Assembly: GCA_027293665.1 (NCBI GenBank)
Contig: JAPUFN010000431.1
Location: forward strand, 1 to 5,451
Length of the DNA stretch: 5,451 nt
Origin: Gammaproteobacteria bacterium
Lineage (GTDB): Bacteria > Pseudomonadota > Gammaproteobacteria > Pseudomonadales > Azotimanducaceae
Direction of reading: 5' to 3'
Shown here piece by piece: positions 1 to 5,451 of this stretch; the first letter of the stretch is position 1, and each line of letters opens with the position of its first letter. The position numbers were made by a program, and so were the translations under genes. The notes under the pieces are model-generated. The model was not told the DNA's origin. It did not search any database and saw nothing but the letters and a program-made list of their open reading frames with translations.

Positions 1-889
1 TGGTCATAGCACTGCCAACAATCGGCAGCACAACCCAACGCCAGTTACGGAAGAAGCCGTACAGGGCGACCATGAGAAGGGCCAGCACCGAAATGCCAAA
101 ATAGATCAGATCGTTCTTGACGAACGCAATCATGTCAGCGGCGATCATCGGCACGCCGCCAAGATGCAGTACACCAAAGTCGGAAAACGCCGCCCGCGTT
201 GTCCGTATTTCCGCGATCAGGCGGTCCCGGTCAGCGAGATATTGCTCTCTGGCTTGCCGGTAATCCTCCTGGATTGTTGCCAGTGCGACCTGATCCTCGG
301 CCGACGGATTGGCCAGCTCCCGCAACCGGGTGCGCTCGCGTTCGATCTCGAGCAAATCGAGATCGGCAGCGAGATCCACGCGCATCGCGGTCGTGCGCCC
401 ATCGGTGGTGATCAATAGCTCTTTAAAAAGCGGGCTGGTGCTGAGCTCTTCGCGCGCAAGGTCTCTATCCACTTCCGGCGAACGTAGGGTCAGGAAGCCG
501 TTTGCGATTTCGGTCAACGGGATCGGTGGGCTTTTCAAGAGGGGAATATCAAGCACGGAAAAAACACCCGTCACGCCAGGCACCTCCGCCATCGCCTCCG
601 CCAGGCTCGCAAGAGTTGCGAGATTTTCCTCGTTGAGTGCGTCTCCCTCAAGCGGTGTGAATGTCAGCAACAGGAAGTCGTTGCCGCGAAACGACTCAGC
701 AACATCCAGATAAGCGGCAAGATCGGGATCACCTTCCACGACCAGTGTGTCGGAGGACGCATCGAAACTGAATCGAGTGGTCATGAAGGCAGCGCCCACA
801 AGCAGTGCCACCAGAGAGGCGATCACCACCCAGGGGTAGTCGAGAATACGCAGGTAGGCCGAAGCAAAAGAACGGCTGATATTGGACAC
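1..889 (-). CDS. RND/MMPL-superfamily exporter, N-terminal part (cut by window edge)
   Basis: Partial gene: 296 codons are visible and the rest lies beyond base 1. The protein is probably an inner-membrane, proton-driven RND/MMPL exporter of the COG1033-like kind; its substrate cannot be told. Seen: a short N-tail, TM1 at about residues 19-36 (YPWVVIASLVALLVGAAF), then a large periplasmic loop with the family-like stretch SSDTLVVEGDPDL (46-58). A charged, probably coiled-coil helical segment follows at about 176-236. The conserved GGVPMIAADM (244-253) precedes TM2 (about 260-280), and TM3 starts near 285. Full-length members usually have about 750-900 residues, so roughly the first third is here. 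I chose GTG at 887-889 as the start because it lies just before TM1, the next in-frame ATG (residue 36) would remove TM1, and an in-frame TAA lies upstream at 938-940. No strong ribosome binding site is seen. It is divergent from the cytochrome/dehydrogenase cluster, so a shared task is possible but unproven. The family call is firm. Confidence 0.88.
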   Translation of the reverse strand, partial: MSNISRSFASAYLRILDYPWVVIASLVALLVGAAFMTTRFSFDASSDTLVVEGDPDLAAYLDVAESFRGNDFLLLTFTPLEGDALNEENLATLASLAEAMAEVPGVTGVFSVLDIPLLKSPPIPLTEIANGFLTLRSPEVDRDLAREELSTSPLFKELLITTDGRTTAMRVDLAADLDLLEIERERTRLRELANPSAEDQVALATIQEDYRQAREQYLADRDRLIAEIRTTRAAFSDFGVLHLGGVPMIAADMIAFVKNDLIYFGISVLALLMVALYGFFRNWRWVVLPIVGSAMT

Positions 890-925
890 AATAGTTACCG
901 GGCGTTTTTTTGGGCTATTGTTCGA

Positions 926-960
926 CGTTGCTGACGATTAATCAATTCAATAATGCAACG
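926..960. promoter_or_regulatory. Operator-like inverted repeat in the divergent intergenic region
   Basis: CGTTGC (926-931) is matched by its inverse GCAACG (955-960) across a 23-base spacer. Within the spacer lies a perfect 8-base palindrome, GATTAATC (936-943), close to the centre of the outer arms. The surrounding stretch is AT-rich compared with the flanking genes. A regulator acting on both divergent transcription units could bind here. No known operator consensus is recognised, and short palindromes also arise by chance, so this is a weak prediction. Confidence 0.25.
928..954 (+). promoter_or_regulatory. Weak candidate promoter for the cytochrome-dehydrogenase cluster
   Basis: TTGCTG (928-933) resembles a -35 box (4 of 6), and AATAAT (949-954) resembles a -10 box (5 of 6). 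The spacer is 15 bases, shorter than the preferred 17. Transcription from here would give a leader of roughly 110 bases before the ATG at 1073. The GATTAATC palindrome lies between the two boxes, where a repressor could act. This is only the best match by eye in an AT-rich stretch. Confidence 0.22.
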
Positions 961-1062
961 GGAGCATCCAGCAAAATAGCGTGTGATCGAATTTTAATGG
1001 CACAGCGGCCTGGTCGAAATTCGCAGTTAGATCACGTATGTTCGCTGCACGACGTGCCTGGC

Positions 1063-1069
1063 GGGGGAA
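1063..1069 (+). promoter_or_regulatory. Ribosome binding site of the di-heme cytochrome gene
   Basis: The purine run GGGGGAA ends three bases before ATG 1073, and its G-run ends five bases before it. This is acceptable Shine-Dalgarno spacing. It supports this ATG over the out-of-frame ATG at 1038. An in-frame TAG at 1028-1030 with no ATG, GTG or TTG after it leaves no usual upstream alternative in this frame. Confidence 0.5.
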
Positions 1070-1072
1070 TCA

Positions 1073-1888
1073 ATGCCGTTTGTTTTTCTTTTAATGTTAC
1101 TGATCTGGTTTGTGTCGCCTGCTGCTGCCGGTGCAGAGTTGGAGATACCGGCTAAACCAGACGACTTCATGACGTCCGCCGCTCTGGTGGACGGCGAGCG
1201 ATTATTCCGCATTCACTGCGCACGCTGCCACGGTATGCTCGGCGAGGGCGGTGAAGGACCTAATCTCAAACGAGCGCGGCTGAAGCACGCGCCAGACGAC
1301 GACTCGCTCTACGATGTGATCGACTCTGGCATCCGCGGCACGGGCATGCCTGGCACGTTCGGTCCCACTGAGGATGAACTGTGGCACGTCGCCCGCTACG
1401 TCCGATCGCTCGGCGCTCTGCCGGCGCAAACCATGCCGGGCGATCCGGTGCGCGGCAAAATGCTTTACGAATCCAAGGGTGCTTGCGCAACCTGCCACAT
1501 CCTCGCCGGTTATGGCCGCGGCGTCGGCCCGGAATTGACCGAAGTGGGCTTACGCCGCAACGCCGAATACCTGCGCCGGGCTCTCACCAATCCGGATGCC
1601 GATCATCCCATGCTCAGCGGTCGAATGACGGGACGCATAAACGAGTTTCTCACCGTGCGCGTTGTGAGCCCGGATGGGGAATACGAGGGCCTGCGCATAA
1701 ATGAGGATGAGTTTTCAATTCAGCTGCGCGACTTGAACGGTGAGATTCATTCGTTCGACAAGCGTGAGTTGCTGGGTTTCGAGAAGGCATTTGGCCATAG
1801 CCTGATGCCCGGCTACGAACTCGTCCTGTCGGCCGGTGATCTCGATGATCTGGTTTCCTATCTCATGTCGTTGGAGGGTTCTTCATGA
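1073..1888 (+). CDS. Periplasmic di-heme cytochrome c, likely electron acceptor of the PQQ dehydrogenase
   Basis: 271 residues. Likely a secreted di-heme c-type cytochrome that takes electrons from the adjacent quinoprotein and passes them to the respiratory chain. Seen: a hydrophobic leader (residues 1-20, MPFVFLLMLLIWFVSPAAAG) with probable cleavage near AAAG/A. Heme 1 has C49-A-R-C52-H53, with M92 in GTGMPG as the expected distal ligand and a C-terminal helix at about 101-113. Heme 2 has C138-A-T-C141-H142. In this second domain about 45 residues (192-236, with DGEYEGLRINEDEFSIQLRD) lie between the heme motif and the likely ligand M245 in SLMPGY. That strand-rich insert is typical of cytochromes found with PQQ dehydrogenases in soil and marine bacteria. 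The closing helix DLDDLVSYLMSL is standard. The stop overlaps the next start as ATGA, which indicates translational coupling. The signal peptide has no positively charged n-region, which is odd (see findings). Class is secure; partner is inferred from the operon. Confidence 0.92.
   Translation: MPFVFLLMLLIWFVSPAAAGAELEIPAKPDDFMTSAALVDGERLFRIHCARCHGMLGEGGEGPNLKRARLKHAPDDDSLYDVIDSGIRGTGMPGTFGPTEDELWHVARYVRSLGALPAQTMPGDPVRGKMLYESKGACATCHILAGYGRGVGPELTEVGLRRNAEYLRRALTNPDADHPMLSGRMTGRINEFLTVRVVSPDGEYEGLRINEDEFSIQLRDLNGEIHSFDKRELLGFEKAFGHSLMPGYELVLSAGDLDDLVSYLMSLEGSS
1873..1878 (+). promoter_or_regulatory. Strong ribosome binding site inside the end of the cytochrome gene
   Basis: GGAGGG lies inside the last codons of the cytochrome gene, six bases before ATG 1885. 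It is a near-perfect Shine-Dalgarno sequence. With the ATGA overlap it suggests that the dehydrogenase is translated at least as strongly as the cytochrome, by coupling and by its own initiation. Confidence 0.7.
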
Positions 1889-3513
1889 ACAAGCGCGCGC
1901 AGATCGTCTGGCTCAAAATTCTGTGTCTGGCGTTCGCCTGCATCACGCAACCGCTATCGGCTGAAATCAGCTACGAGCGATTACTGGCCGATGAGGACAA
2001 TGGTGCAGACTGGCTGAGCTACTCCGGCGGTTACCGCTCTGAACGGTTTGCGCCGATGACACAGATCAACCGGGAAACGGTTGCCAACCTGAAGGTGATC
2101 TGGGCCTATCAGATGCAACCCACCGATATCGAAGGTGCAGGCCTCGTGGAAACCACGCCGCTCGTCGCGGAAGACATCATGTACCTGACGGAGCCGCCGA
2201 GCAGCGTGACGGCCCTGGACGCGCGAACCGGCCGCCTGCTCTGGCACTGGTCGCCGGAGATGTCCGATGAGGTTCTGCACATCGGATTCCCCAAGGTCAA
2301 TCGTGGCGTTGCCATATTGGGGAGTACTGTTTATGTGACAACACTGGATGCGCGAATTTTCGCGCTCGACGCTGGTACTGGCGCGGTTCGCTGGGAGACG
2401 AAAGTTGCGGACAACGCGGTCGGTTTTTCTCTCACGCTTGCACCACTGATCGTGAACGGCAAAGTCATCGTCGGTATCAGTGGCGCCGAGGCCGGGGTTC
2501 GAGGATTCATCGATGCCTACGATGCGAAGACCGGCGCCCACGTCTGGCGCAATTATATCGTCCCCGCACCCGGGGAACCCGGCAGTGAAACCTGGGGTAA
2601 CGAAAGCTGGAAGACGGGCGGTGGTTCGACCTGGCTGACCGGCTCTTACGACCCCGATTTGAACCTGCTGTACTGGACGACGGGCAATCCTGCGCCGGAC
2701 TGGAACGGTGACGTGCGACCCGGAGACAACCTGTACACCTGTGCGTTGCTGGCACTTGATCCTGATACGGGCGAACGCCGCTGGCATTTCCAGTTCACGC
2801 CACACGACACACATGACTGGGACGCTGTGCAGATCCCGGTACTGATCGATGGTGAGTTCGAGGGTGCACCCCGCAAGCTCGTCGCACTCGCCAACCGCAA
2901 CGCTTTTTATTATCTACTGGATCGGGAGACCGGTGAGTTCCTGCTGGGCGAGCCCTATTCCAAGCAGACCTGGGCGGCGGGGCTGGATGGAACCGGCCGA
3001 CCCATCGTCCTGCCAGACACCGACCCCACGGAGGAGGGGACCCTGGTGTGGCCGAGCCTGCAGGGGGCAACGAACTGGTTCAGCCCGTCTTACAACCCGC
3101 AGACACAGAAATTCTTCGTGGCCAACCGCCGCATGGGCGCGGTTTATTTCAAGGCGGATGTCGAGTATGAACCGGGAACGCCGTTCCTCGGTGGTGGTGA
3201 ACAGGCACTATCGGGCGACGACGCCTCCGGGGCGATACTGGCGCTGGACGTCATGAGCGGGAAGACGCTCTGGGAATTTCCGCTGCAGACGCCGCCCTGG
3301 TCGGGCGTGATGGCCACCGCCGGCGATCTCGTCTTCGCATCGACCAACGAGGGCAATTTTTTCGCGCTGGATGCAGATACGGGTAGCGCGCTGTGGGATT
3401 TCTACACCGGAGCTCACATTCGGACCAATCCGATGGGATTCGCGGTGGATGGCAAGCAACGGGTTGCGATCACTAGCGGCCGGACGCTGTTTGTCTTTGG
3501 ACTCAGCGACTGA
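1885..3513 (+). CDS. Periplasmic PQQ-dependent alcohol-type dehydrogenase, possible lanthanide-dependent type
   Basis: 542 residues, a soluble eight-bladed propeller quinoprotein of the methanol/ethanol dehydrogenase family. It would oxidise an alcohol or aldehyde in the periplasm using PQQ and a metal ion. Seen: signal peptide 1-26 (MNKR start, cleavage after LSA). Repeated propeller motifs of the ALDAxTGxxxW kind lie at about 110-120, 160-170, 290-300 and 492-504. Assigned by family alignment in my head: metal ligand E202 (GAEAGVRG), PQQ-stacking W250 (GGGSTWLTG), metal ligand N268 (TTGNPAPDW), catalytic D311 and R338 (ALANRN). D313, two residues after the catalytic Asp, matches the extra lanthanide ligand of XoxF and PedH; calcium enzymes have Ala or Ser there. 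The vicinal Cys pair expected before VNRGVA is replaced by G134-F135, and C286 is the only mature cysteine. There is no fused heme domain, so the co-translated upstream cytochrome probably takes the electrons. Family is certain; substrate and metal are inferred. Confidence 0.93.
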   Translation: MNKRAQIVWLKILCLAFACITQPLSAEISYERLLADEDNGADWLSYSGGYRSERFAPMTQINRETVANLKVIWAYQMQPTDIEGAGLVETTPLVAEDIMYLTEPPSSVTALDARTGRLLWHWSPEMSDEVLHIGFPKVNRGVAILGSTVYVTTLDARIFALDAGTGAVRWETKVADNAVGFSLTLAPLIVNGKVIVGISGAEAGVRGFIDAYDAKTGAHVWRNYIVPAPGEPGSETWGNESWKTGGGSTWLTGSYDPDLNLLYWTTGNPAPDWNGDVRPGDNLYTCALLALDPDTGERRWHFQFTPHDTHDWDAVQIPVLIDGEFEGAPRKLVALANRNAFYYLLDRETGEFLLGEPYSKQTWAAGLDGTGRPIVLPDTDPTEEGTLVWPSLQGATNWFSPSYNPQTQKFFVANRRMGAVYFKADVEYEPGTPFLGGGEQALSGDDASGAILALDVMSGKTLWEFPLQTPPWSGVMATAGDLVFASTNEGNFFALDADTGSALWDFYTGAHIRTNPMGFAVDGKQRVAITSGRTLFVFGLSD

Positions 3514-3546
3514 TTGTCCAACAGCATCACAATTCTCGCCATTACA

Positions 3547-3555
3547 TGGTTAAAT
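3547..3555 (+). promoter_or_regulatory. Very weak extended -10-like element before the receptor gene
   Basis: TG-G-TTAAAT resembles an extended -10 element (TTAAAT matches 4 of 6) with no recognisable -35 box. It sits in the 74-base gap between the dehydrogenase stop and the receptor start. That gap has no stable hairpin followed by a T-run, so read-through from the upstream genes is at least as likely as a separate promoter. Confidence 0.15.
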
Positions 3556-3587
3556 GGTCGGTTCCGGCCGAAAGAAATTGATTGCTC

Positions 3588-5451
3588 ATGAGAAGTACGC
3601 TCAGCTCGCTATTCGTCTCGTTGTTGCTGACAGCAGCGCTGGCTGACGCCGCAACGCTCGAAGAAGAGCTCGTGGTGATAGGCACTCTGGAAGAAACGAT
3701 CCCGATGAAGCTCGCAAGCTATGGCAACCGCATGGAAATCATCACCGCCGATGATATCGAGCTCAGCGGTTTCAATGATCTCGGCCAAACCCTGCAGATG
3801 CTGGTACCGGGATTGTATCTGGCACCCAAGAATGGCGCGTTCGACTATATGAACTGTTCGTTGCAGGGATCACGCTGCCAGGACATCCTCTGGCTCATTG
3901 ATGGCGTGCGGATCAACAACCGGCTGTATAACTCGACCTCACCGCTGGATACGGTACCCGCGCACATGGTCGAGCGTGTCGAAGTGCTCTACGGCGGCCA
4001 GGGAATTTTCTACGGCACCCAGTCGGTGGCCGGAGTTGTCAACGTCGTGACCAAACCTTTCAGCACGGAGACAACCGGCAGTATCGGTGCGGGTTTCGAT
4101 GAGAACGACGGTTATCAGGTGAATGCCGAATATCGCACGAGTGTCGGCCGCAATCAGTTTGTCGTTTACGGATCGATCGACGATTCCGACGGCTTCCAGC
4201 CTTTTTCAAGCTCCGATTATCAGCCAAGCGGAACCGATCGCGACCGCGGCTACGAAGTTACAACCATTGGTGCCAAGTACGCGATTGAGCTCACGGACGC
4301 AGCCCGGCTCAGCCTGCTCTACCACCGCACGGACAATGAGGTGGAATGGGCGTCACCCGCTAATCGCAACCGGTCCTACAACGAACGCGAAGAAGACCTG
4401 TTCACGCTCAAACTGGACTACCGGTTGAGCGACGACATAGATCTTTTCGTTAAGGGCTACTACCACGACTGGGACAGCCACTGGACACGCCGGGACAACG
4501 AACTCGATGACAACGGGCAACTGACAGGCAACATCATTCTTGTAAGCGACGAAGAGTACTGGGGATATGAAGACTATGGAGTCACCGCGGTAACAGATAT
4601 ACGCACGCAACATGGGCTGGACTACAGCCTGGGCCTGGATCATCAGAGCTATTCCGGCCGGGACGACGTGCTGCTGATCGCAGACGATACCGAGGACGTG
4701 AACGCTGCATTTGTACAGGTACGGACATCCAGGGATCTTCTTGAAGACACGCAGATCGCGTTAGGCGTACGCCACAATCGCCCCAGTGGCGATGGCGACA
4801 TCACCGTGTGGAATCTGAGTGGTAAACATTCATTCACCGACAGTTTCTATGTGCGTGCATCTGCCGGCACCGCCTTCCGCTCGCCGGATGCCTGGCAGCT
4901 CTACGGCAACGATCCATGCTGCACGCTCGGCAATCCGGATCTGGAAGGCGAAGAGAGTGAAAACTTCAATCTGGCGATAGGTGGAACGATTGATTTTGCG
5001 CGCGGCCTGTCCTGGGAATTGATCGGCTTCACCCGTGAAGTCGATAACCTGATCGGTAGCGAAAACGGCATGCGCGTGAACACCTCCAATTCCGTGGACT
5101 TTGACGGCTTCGAAATAACACTGAAGGCACGGCTGCGCGACGACCTGACGATCAGCTTCGACTACGTTTCAACGAATGCAGAAGAAGATGGCAGCAGCGA
5201 TCAGATCGCTGACGTGCCCGAAGATCTGCTCAAAGCCAATCTGACCTACCGCCCATCTGACCTGCCAGTTGAGTTCACGACTTCTGTGATCCGTGTTGGC
5301 GACCTCTACGATTCCGTCAGCGGTGGCATCGGCCGGATCGAGCATGGCGACTACACCGTCGTAGACATAGGTGCTGCCTGGTACATCGACGCTGCCAGGC
5401 ACCATCGCGTGGGTGCCCGATTGGAAAACGCTTTCGACGAAGACTACGGAT
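3588..5451 (+). CDS. TonB-dependent outer-membrane receptor (C-terminal end cut by window)
   Basis: 621 codons are visible and the frame is open to the right edge. It is an energy-coupled outer-membrane importer of the compact, BtuB/siderophore-receptor size class; its ligand is unknown. Seen: signal peptide about 1-21 (cleavage near ADA), and a TonB-box-like EELVVIGT (26-33) right at the mature N terminus. There is no extra signalling domain. The plug domain (about 42-156) includes LWLIDGVRIN and the hallmark VERVEVLYGGQGIFYGTQSVAGVVNVVTK-like block at 128-156. The barrel includes TAFRSPDAWQLYG (428-440) and GNPDLEGEES (448-457). The last visible residues, LENAFDEDYG, match the 'NLFDxxY' site usually 20-40 residues from the end. 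Its only cysteines form two pairs, C90/C97 in the plug and C444-C445 in a barrel loop. ATG 3588 is chosen; in-frame TTG at 3582 is the only alternative after TGA 3579-3581, and the ribosome site (GAAAG-like) is weak. Following the quinoprotein, it may import a substrate, a metal complex or PQQ; this is inference. Confidence 0.92.
   Translation, partial: MRSTLSSLFVSLLLTAALADAATLEEELVVIGTLEETIPMKLASYGNRMEIITADDIELSGFNDLGQTLQMLVPGLYLAPKNGAFDYMNCSLQGSRCQDILWLIDGVRINNRLYNSTSPLDTVPAHMVERVEVLYGGQGIFYGTQSVAGVVNVVTKPFSTETTGSIGAGFDENDGYQVNAEYRTSVGRNQFVVYGSIDDSDGFQPFSSSDYQPSGTDRDRGYEVTTIGAKYAIELTDAARLSLLYHRTDNEVEWASPANRNRSYNEREEDLFTLKLDYRLSDDIDLFVKGYYHDWDSHWTRRDNELDDNGQLTGNIILVSDEEYWGYEDYGVTAVTDIRTQHGLDYSLGLDHQSYSGRDDVLLIADDTEDVNAAFVQVRTSRDLLEDTQIALGVRHNRPSGDGDITVWNLSGKHSFTDSFYVRASAGTAFRSPDAWQLYGNDPCCTLGNPDLEGEESENFNLAIGGTIDFARGLSWELIGFTREVDNLIGSENGMRVNTSNSVDFDGFEITLKARLRDDLTISFDYVSTNAEEDGSSDQIADVPEDLLKANLTYRPSDLPVEFTTSVIRVGDLYDSVSGGIGRIEHGDYTVVDIGAAWYIDAARHHRVGARLENAFDEDYG

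Noticed and set aside
164..713. Plus-strand open frames opposite the exporter gene
   Set aside because: The minus-strand reading gives a convincing RND/MMPL exporter with membrane segments and family motifs; the plus-strand translations are Ser/Arg-rich and show no motif.
982..1004. CRP-like half site TGTGA followed by CACA
   Set aside because: The second half is not at the required spacing; the positions where TCACA should stand read TTTAA.
999..1015. Sigma-54-like TGGCAC box
   Set aside because: The -24-like part is present, but no GC-containing -12 box occurs at the required distance.
910..1155. Plus-strand open frame overlapping the cytochrome start
   Set aside because: It begins in the AT-rich promoter region, has no ribosome site or recognisable domain, and overlaps the first 83 bases of the well-supported cytochrome gene in another frame.
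1981..2814. Long open frame on the minus strand opposite the dehydrogenase gene
   Set aside because: It lies wholly antisense to a clear quinoprotein gene, its translation is Arg/Pro-rich with no recognisable domain, and high-GC coding DNA often leaves the opposite frame open.
3539..3571. Possible terminator between dehydrogenase and receptor
   Set aside because: Only short stems are found (CCATT with AATGG; TCGG with CCGA), with no T-run after them, so an intrinsic terminator is not supported.
4500..4523. EF-hand-like stretch ELDDNGQL (305-312) in the receptor, as a metal-binding loop
   Set aside because: It matches only the first half of an EF-hand loop and lacks the acidic residue at position 12; acidic loops are common in outer-membrane receptors.

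Overview
The window looks like a chromosomal segment from a Gram-negative bacterium, probably a proteobacterium. It has fairly high GC coding DNA, Sec-type signal peptides, periplasmic c-type cytochrome motifs and an outer-membrane TonB-dependent receptor. The exact taxon cannot be read from the sequence. I see no mobile element, RNA gene, CRISPR array or large repeat.

Layout: (1) From 889 leftwards on the minus strand is the N-terminal 296 residues of an RND/MMPL-superfamily exporter, cut by the left edge. (2) A 183-bp intergenic region (890-1072) separates it from a divergent plus-strand cluster and probably carries promoters and an operator-like inverted repeat. (3) The plus-strand cluster starts with a periplasmic di-heme cytochrome c (1073-1888). 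It overlaps by ATGA with a soluble PQQ-dependent alcohol-type dehydrogenase (1885-3513). (4) After a 74-bp gap with no convincing terminator comes a TonB-dependent outer-membrane receptor (3588 onwards). It is cut by the right edge, probably within a few tens of residues of its C terminus.

How they may work together (inference): the quinoprotein oxidises an alcohol- or aldehyde-type substrate in the periplasm and passes electrons to the co-translated di-heme cytochrome, which feeds the respiratory chain. The receptor would bring a ligand across the outer membrane, either the substrate, the metal cofactor (possibly as a metallophore complex) or PQQ itself. The dehydrogenase keeps the PQQ/metal-site residues of the methanol/ethanol dehydrogenase family. 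It also carries an Asp two residues after the catalytic Asp (D311-W-D313), the position that marks lanthanide-dependent enzymes such as XoxF and PedH. It lacks the vicinal Cys-Cys found in classical members.

The most interesting reading is a compact 'cytochrome + possible lanthanide-type quinoprotein + dedicated receptor' module. The individual families are known. Substrate, metal and receptor ligand remain unproven.
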